Positions 27,890-36,273 of a stretch of DNA of 64,000 bases are shown here, in pieces. The translations under genes were made by a program, and so were the position numbers. Position 1 is the stretch's first letter. The number at the start of each line of letters is the position of its first letter. Source of the DNA: Chthoniobacterales bacterium (GTDB lineage Bacteria; Verrucomicrobiota; Verrucomicrobiia; Chthoniobacterales; UBA10450); contig JACDGS010000001.1 of NCBI GenBank assembly GCA_013821455.1, positions 104,268 through 168,267 on the forward strand, in the 5' to 3' direction. Under the pieces are notes generated by a model. That model saw nothing but the letters and a program-made list of their open reading frames with translations, ran no database searches and was not told the origin of the DNA.

Positions 27890-28792
27890 CTAACGAGTGC
27901 GGTAGCCCTGCCGGAAGGCGAGGTATTGGCCTAACGTTTCCGCGAGCGGCACGGCGGTGTCGCAGAGGACGTAGTGTGATGAGGAACGCCCGCATATCTT
28001 GCGGATGCGCTCGCGGAAAGCGTTGAAGTTTTCCAGGTAACTCTTGCGGATGGAAGCGGGCGAAGTCTCCATGTCGCCGGCGCTTTCGAGACCGACGAAT
28101 TTAATTGTGCCGGTAAAAGGAAACTCCATTTCGTACGGATCGAGGACATGAAAGACGATGACTTCGTTCCCTTGGAAGCGCAGCCGTTCGACATTTTTCT
28201 GGAACGCATCTTCGTTGCCGAAGAGATCGCTGATGATCATGACAATGCTGCGGCGCGAAGCGGTCGCGGCCAGCTCGTGCAAAGCCGCGCCGAGGTCGGT
28301 GGCGGCTTCTGCTTTTACGCCCGCGAGACGGTGCATGATTTCGTGGATCTTACCCGCGTTATCCGTGCGCGCGCTGCGTTCACGGATGCGGCTATCGAAG
28401 ATGTTCACCGCGACGGCATCGCGTTGTTCGAGAATGATGAGTGAGAGGCAGGCGGCCAGAACCCTGGCATATCCTAGTTTCGTTAGGCTAGTGGAACCGT
28501 ACTCCATCGACTCACTGCCATCGACGAGGAGATGGGCGACGAAGTTCGTGTCCTGCTCGTATTGCTTGATGTAATGGCGATCGGTCCGGCCGAGCACTTT
28601 CCAATCGAGATGGCGCAGGTCGTCGCCGGTGGTGTATTCGCGATGCTGGGCGAACTCGATCGCGAAGCCGTGAAAAGGCGAGCGATGTTCGCCGACGCGA
28701 TAGCCTTCCACGATCTGGCGCGCGATGACGCCGAGCGCTTCCCCGCGCGCGATCGCGGCGGGATCGAGCAGATTCGCGTTCGCGCCCGGCAT
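27890..28792 (-). CDS. DUF58-family protein with VWA-like domain
   Basis: 300 residues. The DUF58 signature is REYTTGDDLRHLDWKVLGRT at residues 51-70, with a VWA-like MIDAS in LLVDGSESMEYG (D91, S93, S95). Known: DUF58 proteins are almost always encoded directly after MoxR ATPases and are thought to be adaptors or substrates. There is a 22-bp gap after MoxR, made almost entirely of the 18-bp repeat GTCCTTTACTCGTTAGGC, which ends two bases before the ATG. The stop TAG is part of CGTTAGGT. Confidence 0.9.
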   Translation of the reverse strand: MPGANANLLDPAAIARGEALGVIARQIVEGYRVGEHRSPFHGFAIEFAQHREYTTGDDLRHLDWKVLGRTDRHYIKQYEQDTNFVAHLLVDGSESMEYGSTSLTKLGYARVLAACLSLIILEQRDAVAVNIFDSRIRERSARTDNAGKIHEIMHRLAGVKAEAATDLGAALHELAATASRRSIVMIISDLFGNEDAFQKNVERLRFQGNEVIVFHVLDPYEMEFPFTGTIKFVGLESAGDMETSPASIRKSYLENFNAFRERIRKICGRSSSHYVLCDTAVPLAETLGQYLAFRQGYRTR

Positions 28793-28793
28793 G

Positions 28794-28811
28794 GCCTAAC
28801 GAGTAAAGGAC
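28794..28811 (-). repeat. 18-bp element GTCCTTTACTCGTTAGGC between MoxR and DUF58
   Basis: Exact copies at 571-588 and 20672-20689, with near copies at 25367, 25739, 22968 and 49250. On the minus strand it lies right before the DUF58 ATG, so TTAGG could serve as part of a ribosome-binding site. Confidence 0.85.
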
Positions 28812-28814
28812 TGC

Positions 28815-29882
28815 CTAGCGCGCCGGCACCGAGTCGAGCACCTTTTGCACGACCGCGTCCGGGGTGATGCCTTCGCTTTGCGCGGTAAAATTGACCGCGA
28901 TGCGGTGGCGCATCACGCCCTTCGCGATGGCGGCGACGTTCTCAGTCGCGACATATGTCTGGCCTTGCAGCAAGGCGTGGCCTTTCGCTGCCATGATAAG
29001 TCCCAGGCTCGCCCGCGGGCCGGCGCCGAAGGAGAGGAATTGTTTGCAGTAATCGAGCACGTCCGGCTGCGTGACGCGCGTGCACCGGACGAGGCGCTGG
29101 GCATATTTATAGACGTGCTCGGCGACCGGCATTTGCCTAACGATCTCCTGAATGTAACCGATGTGCTCCGCGCCCATGATCGCACTCGGTTCTTCCGTCT
29201 TTCCACTGGTGCCGCGCATCATAACGGCTAGCTCTTCCTCCTCGTTAGGGTAATCGACGTTGATGAGAAAGAGGAAGCGATCGAGCTGCGCTTCGGGAAG
29301 AGGATAAGTGCCTTCCTGCTCGAGGGGGTTCTGGGTCGCGAGAACGAAGAACGGTTCGGGCAGGATATGAGTCTTGCCGCCGGCCGAGATGCGACGTTCC
29401 TGCATCGCTTCGAGCATCGCGGCCTGAGTCTTAGGCGGTGTGCGGTTGATCTCATCCGCGAGAACGATGTTGGAAAAAATCGGCCCTGGCAGAAACTTAA
29501 ACTGCTTCTCGCCGGTGGTCTGATTCGAGATAATGACCTCCGTGCCGGTGATGTCGCTCGGCATGAGATCGGGCGTGAACTGCACGCGCTTGAAGGATAG
29601 CTGAAGCGTCTTAGCCAGGGTGGAGATGAGCAGCGTCTTAGCCAAGCCCGGCACACCCATGAGGAGCGCATGACTGCGGGTGAAGATGGCGATGAGAACC
29701 TGGTCGATAACATCGCTCTGACCGACGATGACTTTGGCCAGTTGATGTTTCAGTCCGCTGTAGGCGTTCTGGAAAAACTCGATGCCTTCGGCGTCGATTT
29801 CCCGACCTAACTCCGGCGTGGCAGCCGTGGTGGTTAGGGTCTCAGCGCGGGCCGGCGAAGTCTCATCAGTGGTCGCTTTCAA
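28815..29882 (-). CDS. MoxR-family AAA+ ATPase
   Basis: 355 residues, TTG start at 29882; no ATG or GTG lies before the conserved core. Walker A is GVPGLAKT (76-83), Walker B IVLADEINR (139-147), then TQAAMLEAMQERRISAGG (MoxR insertion region) and FFVLATQNPLEQEGTYPLPE (sensor 1). The C-terminal lid follows with GPRASLGLIMAAKGHAL. Known: MoxR ATPases act as chaperones with VWA/DUF58 partners. It is the first gene of a seven-gene minus-strand operon that runs to 18347, with overlaps or small gaps throughout. Confidence 0.93.
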   Translation of the reverse strand: MKATTDETSPARAETLTTTAATPELGREIDAEGIEFFQNAYSGLKHQLAKVIVGQSDVIDQVLIAIFTRSHALLMGVPGLAKTLLISTLAKTLQLSFKRVQFTPDLMPSDITGTEVIISNQTTGEKQFKFLPGPIFSNIVLADEINRTPPKTQAAMLEAMQERRISAGGKTHILPEPFFVLATQNPLEQEGTYPLPEAQLDRFLFLINVDYPNEEEELAVMMRGTSGKTEEPSAIMGAEHIGYIQEIVRQMPVAEHVYKYAQRLVRCTRVTQPDVLDYCKQFLSFGAGPRASLGLIMAAKGHALLQGQTYVATENVAAIAKGVMRHRIAVNFTAQSEGITPDAVVQKVLDSVPAR

Positions 29883-30025
29883 GTTGAGGAAGAATAGCAG
29901 AAACGCTGAAAAAGGAGGAATGGATTAATTGCATAATAATGCGCTAAGATTGGAGCCGGTTGCAGTGTCTGGCCGGATCTACGCAGGCCGTCGCACTAAC
30001 GGGATATAGCTTTGCTTCATCACTC

Positions 30026-31816
30026 ATGAAACCCGCGCCTGACTATTCCGTCCTTTCCGTGCCGGAGGATTCTCTGACGCGCCGACGCCGTTGGCGGCGA
30101 CGTTTTATTGGGGCGGGGATAATCTTCGCGCTAGTTGCCGTTCTACTTTCGGCGCGGCCGGTTATCCATAGTTTGCGACGCTGGCATGCACGACGGCTCT
30201 GCGAACAGGCGGAGGTGTACCTTGAAAAAGGAGAGTGGCAAAAAACGTTCGATGCTGTGCGGCAGGCTTCGAGCTTGCAGCCGGGTTACCCGGAGACTTT
30301 GCGGATGCAGGCCCGACTGCTCAGCGCGACCGGGAATTTCGTTCCTGCGGCAGTGCTCTGGAAACAGTTAGGCAGTGGCAAAATCGATTTTCAGCCTAAC
30401 GATCATCGCGACGAAGCGAAAGCGGCGATCGAGACGGGTGATCTGCCCTTGGCCGACGAGCAAATGCGATGGCTGCGCGGCAAGGGCGACGACACCGCCG
30501 CCGATCGGATTTTAGCGGCACGTCTGGCCGAGCGTCGCGGCGATCGGGCAGGTGCGACTTCCTTCGCTTTGAGCGCGCTGGGCGCTAAAGATACTTCCGA
30601 GCGCGACCGCATCGCCGCCTCGGTTCTCGTGCTCATGAATGCCGTGCAGGCGGATCAGCGTCATCAGGCATGGAGCGCGCTCGATGCGATCGGGCAAAAG
30701 AAGGAAGCGTCCGGTCTGGAGGCGCTGAATTATCTCGCCGCGCAGGAAGTGACGCTCCTGAAGGGCGATTCGACTCTGGATTCTGCCACGCCCATCGATC
30801 CCGAATTACTCGCGCAACGGCTGGAGAGTCATCCGCTGGCGAAGGTCTCGGATCGTTTGCACGCGGTGGATTTGCGCCTGGCACTGCGCCCTTCCCAACG
30901 GGCGTTGCTCCTGGACGATGCGACCAGGCGTTTTAGCAAAGGCAGCCGCGATGAGTTAACTGCGCTTTGTCTCTGGCTCATCGGAGAGCAGGAAGCGGCG
31001 CGCGTGCTCAGTGTTTTGCCTAACGAAAAGGCGGCGGAGACGAAAGTGCTTTCCGTGTGCCGGGTCGAGGCGCTCTCGGCGCTGGGGCGCTGGAGCGAAG
31101 TGGAGAGCGAATTGGATAGTCCTCACTCGGATTTGAAGATGGAGGAAATAACGTCCCAGCTTTATCTCGTGCGCTGCGCTTTTAAGCTCAGGAAGAAAGC
31201 GGCCCTGCAAGTGCGATGGGAGCGCGCTTTCGATCTCGCGGCCGGCGACGCCGCGAAGCTGCTGCTCGTCGGCGGAGAAGCGGAGCATGACTCATCGCCC
31301 GAGATCGCGGAAAAGGCTTACCGCGGGGCGATCAAGGCTCAGCCGCAGGACCGCCGGGCCTACGACGCCCTGCTTCGCCTCGTCGCGAGAAATGGCGCCG
31401 GAGCGGCCTACGAAACGCTCGCGGCCATGGCGAAGCAATGGCCTAACGACCCTAACATTCTCAACTCCGAACTTTACGCGGGCCTCCTCACCGCGCGGCT
31501 CGCGCCGGAAGCGGCGCGTGCGCAAGCCGAGCAACTCGTTAGGCAGGCACCGGCTGATTCTTCCTGCCGCGCGACGCTGGCCCTATCCTTCCTCAAACTG
31601 GGACAGCCCAAGGCCGCGCTCGCTGCCTTTGGCAACGTAGACGACGATTTGAAGAAAGGTCACGCAAGGACCTCCACCGCGATCGTGCACGCGGCCGTTC
31701 TTTCGGCCAATGGCCAGGAAAAGGAAGCGCGCACCGAGGCTGCCAGGATTTCACTCGCCGGCCTCGCCCCGGAAGAGCGTGCGCTCATCGCGCCGCTCCT
31801 GCCCCCGGGTGCCTAA
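30026..31816 (+). CDS. Membrane-anchored TPR-repeat protein
   Basis: 596 residues from ATG at 30026; an in-frame start at 29960 adds 22 unlikely residues. A basic cluster (RRRRWRRR) precedes one membrane helix (residues ~27-43, FIGAGIIFALVAVLLSA), so the bulk is periplasmic. TPR-like helices follow from ~55 (RLCEQAEVYLEKGEWQKTFD, ASSLQPGYPETLRMQARLL) and again at 430-590 (YRGAIKAQPQDRRAYDALLR). It is divergent from the MoxR operon and lies next to the exosortase genes, so it may be a scaffold for surface assembly. Its stop TAA is inside a GCCTAACG motif. Confidence 0.72.
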   Translation: MKPAPDYSVLSVPEDSLTRRRRWRRRFIGAGIIFALVAVLLSARPVIHSLRRWHARRLCEQAEVYLEKGEWQKTFDAVRQASSLQPGYPETLRMQARLLSATGNFVPAAVLWKQLGSGKIDFQPNDHRDEAKAAIETGDLPLADEQMRWLRGKGDDTAADRILAARLAERRGDRAGATSFALSALGAKDTSERDRIAASVLVLMNAVQADQRHQAWSALDAIGQKKEASGLEALNYLAAQEVTLLKGDSTLDSATPIDPELLAQRLESHPLAKVSDRLHAVDLRLALRPSQRALLLDDATRRFSKGSRDELTALCLWLIGEQEAARVLSVLPNEKAAETKVLSVCRVEALSALGRWSEVESELDSPHSDLKMEEITSQLYLVRCAFKLRKKAALQVRWERAFDLAAGDAAKLLLVGGEAEHDSSPEIAEKAYRGAIKAQPQDRRAYDALLRLVARNGAGAAYETLAAMAKQWPNDPNILNSELYAGLLTARLAPEAARAQAEQLVRQAPADSSCRATLALSFLKLGQPKAALAAFGNVDDDLKKGHARTSTAIVHAAVLSANGQEKEARTEAARISLAGLAPEERALIAPLLPPGA

Positions 31817-31827
31817 CGAGTCTAAGT

Positions 31828-32523
31828 CTACTTTTTCGGCGAGGCCGCAAAAGTTTCGGGCGCGGTCGCCGAGAAAGCGGCCAGAGTCTTTTGCCAAAGA
31901 TCCGCCAGATCTTTTTCGTTCGTGATGTCCGACGACGACCAAAGCTGCAACCACAAGCCTCGTCGATCCACGATTTGTTCGGAGGTAAAGAGCCAGCGCA
32001 AGAAATGAGCAGGGTCGCGCTGCCATTCGCGGAGACGTCCCTGCCACAGTTCGCGCCGAGTTATCCGGTAAGAGCCGTTGGCCGAAATGCGCGCTCCGAA
32101 GTAGTAGCGCCCATCCCGGCTCCCCTCGACCCAGCTTCCTCCCGAAGTTTCATCACGCTTGATCGCGAGCGGCAAACGCTCTCCGGCGGCGAAAAGCGCG
32201 CGCGGGCCAAACTTTTGCGGAAGCTGGAGCGCATCCGCATTCGCGCTTTCGAGGACGAAAAGTTCTATCTCCGCACCTGCCTGAATCGGACTTTTCGCCT
32301 CGGGAAAGAGGTAGGCAAAACCGTCTACCAATGGAAGATCATCGTTCCCGGTGCGTTTCTCCGCGCGCCCGGCCAGGATCGACCCGTCATGTAGTTGAAG
32401 CTCTGGAGGCGGCTTATAGACGGGCACTGTTCGTGAAGGGGGCGTAAAGAGAAGAAAACCTAACGTGCCTGCGAGAGCTAAGGCTGCACTAAGGGTAAAG
32501 ACTAACTGGAACTTGACGCGCAT
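31828..32523 (-). CDS. Hypothetical exosortase-associated protein
   Basis: 231 residues from ATG at 32523, 7 nt after the exosortase stop; the longer frame lies inside the exosortase gene. The N-terminal helix (LVFTLSAALALAGTLGFLLF) is a signal anchor. The periplasmic part (FAYLFPEAKSPIQAGAEIEL, LPLAIKRDETSG) has no motif I can name. EpsI-type proteins of this size usually follow exosortase genes, but the sequence similarity is not evident by eye, so the role rests on context. Confidence 0.5.
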   Translation of the reverse strand: MRVKFQLVFTLSAALALAGTLGFLLFTPPSRTVPVYKPPPELQLHDGSILAGRAEKRTGNDDLPLVDGFAYLFPEAKSPIQAGAEIELFVLESANADALQLPQKFGPRALFAAGERLPLAIKRDETSGGSWVEGSRDGRYYFGARISANGSYRITRRELWQGRLREWQRDPAHFLRWLFTSEQIVDRRGLWLQLWSSSDITNEKDLADLWQKTLAAFSATAPETFAASPKK

Positions 32524-32530
32524 TAGTAAC

Positions 32531-33376
32531 TCACGCTGACGGGAGAATTTGTTTCGAAGCCCATTGATGCAGACTAAGAGCAGCCAGCCCCGCGAAGCAC
32601 GCCACATATAAGACAGAGAAAAGATTCGCCCCCGGGCCGTCGTGCCAATAGTGGAAGCGGCCCTGATCGCCCGCCGCGGCGAAAATTTCCATCACCGCGA
32701 TGCGGATGGCATTGCCTAACAAAGCCACTATGATCGCGGAGAGAAGGATAAGGACTTTACGCCACCACGCCGAAGGAAAAAGCAGCAGCACGAGCAGAGC
32801 CAGCTTCAGGAGATACAACAAAGGGACAGCCGCCGAACACGGACCAAAAACGCGCACCGAGCCGCCGGGCAGCGTCACTACATCCCCAGCCGACGAAGCG
32901 GGATAGCCGCAAACCAAAAGGATATTCGCTCCCAGCGTCGCCCCGTGTGCGTTGAGATTCAGCGGCCCAGTGAGGGCGGAGAAGGGGATATCAAAGAACG
33001 ACAGGGCCATGAGGATGACGAGGGCGCGCCAGTGCCGAAAGACTTGAGCAAATCCCAATGCAATAAATCCTACGCCCATGCCTAGGATGAGCGGCAGGAA
33101 GTGCCGATAGTCGTCTCCCCTAACGAGTGTAAGTGCCTTTGCGAGGCCGGAGGCAAGGAGGAAGGCAGCGCAAAGAATCGCCGACCATGAAGTCTGCAAA
33201 CGGAGCGCATTACGGTCGCGATCAAGCAAAAGAGCCACTGCCAGGAAGGCGAGTACATTATAAGTGATGGAATCGAAGCTCTGACGTAGTTGCCAGTCAC
33301 AGACCAACGCCACGAGTGCGGCGAGAGCCGCGGCACCCAGAGCCGCTACTTTCGGAGCTGAATGCTCGAGGTCCAT
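32531..33376 (-). CDS. Exosortase (transmembrane transpeptidase for PEP-CTERM proteins)
   Basis: 281 residues from ATG at 33376; a TTG two codons upstream is possible. It has seven or eight hydrophobic segments. The exosortase/archaeosortase triad is visible: Cys180 in FGPCSAAVPLL, Arg225 in GNAIRIAVME and His245 in HYWHDGPGANLF. Known: exosortases cleave the C-terminal PEP-CTERM signal and attach proteins to the surface or extracellular polymer. Five putative PEP-CTERM substrates and one broken one are in this window. The subtype is not determined. Confidence 0.85.
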   Translation of the reverse strand: MDLEHSAPKVAALGAAALAALVALVCDWQLRQSFDSITYNVLAFLAVALLLDRDRNALRLQTSWSAILCAAFLLASGLAKALTLVRGDDYRHFLPLILGMGVGFIALGFAQVFRHWRALVILMALSFFDIPFSALTGPLNLNAHGATLGANILLVCGYPASSAGDVVTLPGGSVRVFGPCSAAVPLLYLLKLALLVLLLFPSAWWRKVLILLSAIIVALLGNAIRIAVMEIFAAAGDQGRFHYWHDGPGANLFSVLYVACFAGLAALSLHQWASKQILPSA

Positions 33377-33397
33377 GCGCAACGATGATCCAGAAGA

Positions 33398-33432
33398 AAC
33401 AAAAAGGCTCCGACAAAATCTCGTCGGGGCCT
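33398..33432 (-). terminator. Rho-independent terminator after the PEP-CTERM gene
   Basis: On the minus strand GGCCCCGAC-GAGATTTT-GTCGGAGCC followed by TTTTTGTTT. It lies 23 bp after the stop at 33455. It separates the PEP-CTERM transcript from the exosortase gene. Confidence 0.8.
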
Positions 33433-33454
33433 CCTCGAAGGACTTAAAGAAATG

Positions 33455-34207
33455 TCAGGCGGTTTTAAGGCGCCGATAGCGAAGCACGCCAAAAAGCCCC
33501 GCGATTCCCACTAGGATAGAGCCAGCGACGGAGGAAGGTTCGGGAATAGCGGTCAATCCGCTGGTGAATGTGAGAAATGGCTTCTCGGTCGCACCCCCGG
33601 CATTGGACGTAAGAATAGAGTAAAAGCTATTCCCCGGTGCAGATGGATTTTGATCGTAACTAAAGAGCAAAAAGACATACTTCCCGGCATTCGCGCCATT
33701 CGCATACTGTGTATTGAGAAAGCTCGTCAAGCTCGCGTCTCCAAGAGCGCTCGTCGTCAAGTGGGTTGTGCTCACGCTGTTGGCAGGAGTTAGAATGGCA
33801 GATTGAATAAGAGTACCGTTGGGGTCCGGGGCAGCGCCTGCGTAGAAGTCGGTGGTGAGAACGGTATCCAAAGCTCGGGCGTTCAATCCGTACAGGTTTA
33901 CGTTTCCAAGTGTTCCGGTATTATTCATACCGAAAAGCTGAAAACTCAGCTCTGCATTGGTGAACAGCTCTCCAGTCGGGAGGGTAGGCAAAAGAAAAGG
34001 TAAAACGGCGACTGACACGCCGGGTGAGAAAAATTCGCCTATCCTCGCTTGGTAGTCGTTGACATTTGTAATCTGCGGCGCGGTTCCGTTGCGGGTGTCG
34101 ATCGCAGTGTCGGCGGTGGTGGGATTCTCCGTGCCCGCTATCGCCAGACGGGTAAGGCGTAACGAACAAACAAGCGCGGCGCATAGGCTAAGGGTCTTGG
34201 TATCCAT
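33455..34207 (-). CDS. PEP-CTERM exported protein
   Basis: 250 residues from ATG at 34207. The upstream frame to 34303 covers the promoter, so the later start is preferred. Signal peptide: LSLCAALVCSLRLTRLAIAG. C-terminus IPEPSSVAGSILVGIAGLFG plus RYRRLK is the PEP-CTERM motif, helix and basic tail. The central part (LNTQYANGANAGKYVFLLFS, GGATEKPFLTF) is paralogous to the protein at 54328-55101. Known family: small PEP-CTERM proteins of unknown function, probably matrix or surface components. It has a strong promoter and its own terminator. Confidence 0.85.
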   Translation of the reverse strand: MDTKTLSLCAALVCSLRLTRLAIAGTENPTTADTAIDTRNGTAPQITNVNDYQARIGEFFSPGVSVAVLPFLLPTLPTGELFTNAELSFQLFGMNNTGTLGNVNLYGLNARALDTVLTTDFYAGAAPDPNGTLIQSAILTPANSVSTTHLTTSALGDASLTSFLNTQYANGANAGKYVFLLFSYDQNPSAPGNSFYSILTSNAGGATEKPFLTFTSGLTAIPEPSSVAGSILVGIAGLFGVLRYRRLKTA

Positions 34208-34274
34208 AAGTTTTCGAAGGTAAGCCGATAGTAGTTGTAATCGAATATGCTTCCGTGTTGGCGGCTTGACTTGC

Positions 34275-34303
34275 ATTAAATTGCAAATGACGTAACACGT
34301 CAA
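34275..34303 (-). promoter_or_regulatory. Sigma70-type promoter of the PEP-CTERM gene
   Basis: On the minus strand TTGACG (34303-34298), 17-bp spacer ending TTGCAA, TTTAAT (34280-34275). The ATG is ~68 bp downstream. The -35, spacing and -10 are the same as at 15737-15765. Confidence 0.65.
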
Positions 34304-34427
34304 TCTTTTTTTCCATTTCGAAGGATTTTTTTCGGCGTTTACGTTTAGCGCACCTCAAGGCCCTTAAACAGCCTCATGGGAGATGGAAAAGGCTCTTCGG
34401 CGCTTGCAAAGCGCCAATCCGCTAGCC

Positions 34428-34814
34428 TCAGGCCGCCAATAACGGACCGGTTGCGACCAATTTTTTCCTTCGCGGGTCAACGACGAGCGACAAACCCTCC
34501 AAGGTTCGCGCCCCGAGGAGCGTCAGATCGCCCGGCTCAGCGAAAACGACCTCGTCGATCGTGAACGACTTCTCCACTCGGATAATGGCGAATCCTACTT
34601 TACGCGTGGTCCGCAGCCCGTTGGCCACGGTGCAAGCTAGGACCTTTTTCTCCACGCCGACACCAATCCGCTCCAGGGTTTTCTCCGGCAGCCAGGTATA
34701 TTCGCTGCCTGTATCTACCAAGGCGCGCGGTATCAAGGCAGACTTGGATCGGTCGGTGTGATTCTCCACCCGGCATCCTACTTGAAACGCTCCCACGCTG
34801 TAATCATAAGCCAA
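34428..34814 (-). CDS. Retropepsin-like aspartic protease
   Basis: 128 residues, no signal peptide. The catalytic motif is ALVDTGSEYTWLPE (D-T/S-G, residues ~32-45), with a hydrophobic flap strand and a C-terminal LLGARTLEGLSLVVDP that matches the ILG..F/L motif of single-domain clan AA proteases. Active as a homodimer in known relatives. It opens the accessory region; no partner gene is recognisable. Confidence 0.75.
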   Translation of the reverse strand: MAYDYSVGAFQVGCRVENHTDRSKSALIPRALVDTGSEYTWLPEKTLERIGVGVEKKVLACTVANGLRTTRKVGFAIIRVEKSFTIDEVVFAEPGDLTLLGARTLEGLSLVVDPRRKKLVATGPLLAA

Positions 34815-34846
34815 AACTTTCTCGGGCGAAAGATCGCTGCGTTTCG

Positions 34847-35198
34847 CTATTTTAAAGAAGGAAAAGCCTGCACAATCGCCGCCGCTGACTGCAACCCACG
34901 GCGATGAGACTTAAATGAGCGGATGCAGGGCGATGGCTCTGGCACAGCGGTCAGGGCCAGCTTGAGATCGATGTTAAGGCCGTCGTAGGTAAACATCGCG
35001 GTGTAGCCAGAATTGGTGATTATCCACCAGGCTTCCGTTCCGGATCAGCAATTCCTGTGATGATGTAAAAGTTCGATAGTTATCGAAAGTCCAAGTTCCC
35101 GAGCCGGTTCGTGCCAAAGTAGAATGAGTTAGGCCAGAGCCGAGTGCTAACTGAACGATCGAGTTGTCGCTAAAGTCAATGCGCCAGATAATTTGCAT
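34847..35198 (-). pseudogene. Remnant of a PEP-CTERM protein
   Basis: On the minus strand one frame gives SGTWTFDNYRTF and another gives YTAMFTYDGLNIDLKL followed by LTAVPEPSP, the start of a PEP-CTERM motif, but no membrane helix follows and the two frames must be joined by a shift near 35020. Its 5' end abuts a broken PIN-domain gene. The reading depends on short motifs, so confidence is modest. Confidence 0.4.
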
Positions 35199-35485
35199 CC
35201 ACCAAGTAATTCGGCGCGACGACTTCCTCCGCGAGATGACTCTGTGCTAACTCAAACATCTCGTCGGTAAAGGTAATCAATTCCGTGGCCTCGCGGAAAG
35301 TATCTTCATGTAAGGCCCTCACTTTATCGGCGCCTCTGTGAGTTCGGTCCGGACCACCGAGGAGGTAACAAAATGGAAAATGCCTAGCTCGCGTTGTCGC
35401 CACAATTCCCGGGTCGCCTCGGCAAACTCGTCTCGAAGTAACCACCCAGGACGGAGATATCAAGGTAGAGAGTCGGGACGTTCAT
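35176..35485 (-). pseudogene. Frameshifted PIN-domain toxin gene
   Basis: From ATG at 35485 the sequence gives MNVPTLYLDISVLGGYFET, the usual PIN N-terminus with the catalytic Asp. After a one-base shift (near 35430) it continues DEFAEATRELWRQRELGIFH and VTSSVVRTELTEAP. After a second shift (near 35340) it continues KVRALHEDTFREATELITFT and AQSHLAEEVVAPNYLVDAN. The end of the domain is missing. This is a VapC-like ribonuclease inactivated by two frameshifts and a truncation. Confidence 0.7.
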
Positions 35486-36036
35486 CGGGCGACGGTCTTA
35501 AGTTCAAGCTCAAGTTCGCCTAGCCAAACGAACCAGACTCAGGTGAGTGCGACGCCTTTGTCTCTCCTAGCTCTACTTATCCAAAGTAACCGACAATCAT
35601 CAGCAATAACTCCCAAGCGCTGTCATAAGCGCGACGCATTCCCTACGCCCTCCTACTTTCTACTTTCCACTTTCCTCGTCCCCTACGCCATCTTACTTTA
35701 GCCTTTGACTTTGCACGTTCCTTTCGAGAATCTGGAAACCAAGCTGCAACGGGCTAGGCTTTCCACCCAGGAATTTGAATCAGGAAAAGAGGAAAGCAGG
35801 AACGAGTAGGAAAGCGAACTCCTAGGAGCGGCGTTCTAATTACCTAATAACTAATAACGAAGAACTGCGGGCGCCGAAGAAGTCGCGACGCGTTCCTACT
35901 TTCTTCCCCTCTTCCCTTCCCGAGTTCTGCAAACCTGACAACCACCCGTCACGCAGCTTAGGCAAGGCCGGGCTTTCAAAACCAGAAACCTACAGGGGCG
36001 ACTCGACAACGGAAGTCTGTTTGCTATTATCAGGGC
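35486..36036. other. Intergenic repeat mosaic
   Basis: No gene seen. It has pyrimidine-rich heptamers (CTACTTT/CCACTTT, 35650-35710), two degraded REP-like units (near 35747 and 35955) and TAACTAATAACGAAGAACTG, which recurs at 36590. Confidence 0.6.
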
Positions 36037-36258
36037 ATGGGAGCTTCGCTCAGAACGGTAGAAGCTGTGGTCGAGGCAGACGGAACCGTCCGGTTGCGCG
36101 AGCCAATGCGGCTTTCGGGTCCGACCTCGGCCGTGGTCACGTTCCTCGTCCGCGAGAACCAGCCAAATGAAGCGACGCGCCAGGCCATCGCGGAAGACAT
36201 ACTCGATCTGCCGCGCTTCGAGACGGTGGACGCTCTCGTGCAAGAACTCGAATCCTAA
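36037..36258 (+). CDS. Type II antitoxin (partner of the YafQ-like toxin)
   Basis: 73 residues. The N-terminal strand pair (VEAVVEADGTVRLREPMRL) resembles an AbrB/DUF2281-like start, and the acidic helical C-terminus (ATRQAIAEDILDLPRFETVD) would wrap the toxin. It lies 15 nt upstream of the toxin, in the usual antitoxin-first order. Family uncertain. Confidence 0.65.
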   Translation: MGASLRTVEAVVEADGTVRLREPMRLSGPTSAVVTFLVRENQPNEATRQAIAEDILDLPRFETVDALVQELES

Positions 36259-36273
36259 AACGGGTCGGGCGCG

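Larger units (their letters stand above)
9734..31818. repeat. High-density cluster of the dispersed octamer CGTTAGGC
   Basis: By hand count about 50 exact copies in the window (both orientations), of which about 41 lie in this interval. At ~60% GC only 2-3 are expected in 64 kb. Nearly all extend to TCGTTAGGC. Examples: 9734, 11368, 11802, 12109, 12762, 13812, 14449, 19718, 20682, 21378, 25367, 25747, 27273, 28794, 30394, 31537, 31811. Many further one-mismatch forms (CGTTAGGG, CGTTAGGT, TGTTAGGC) exist. In coding sequence it is read as SLG, LVR, PNE/PND or LTS according to frame. Confidence 0.9.
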
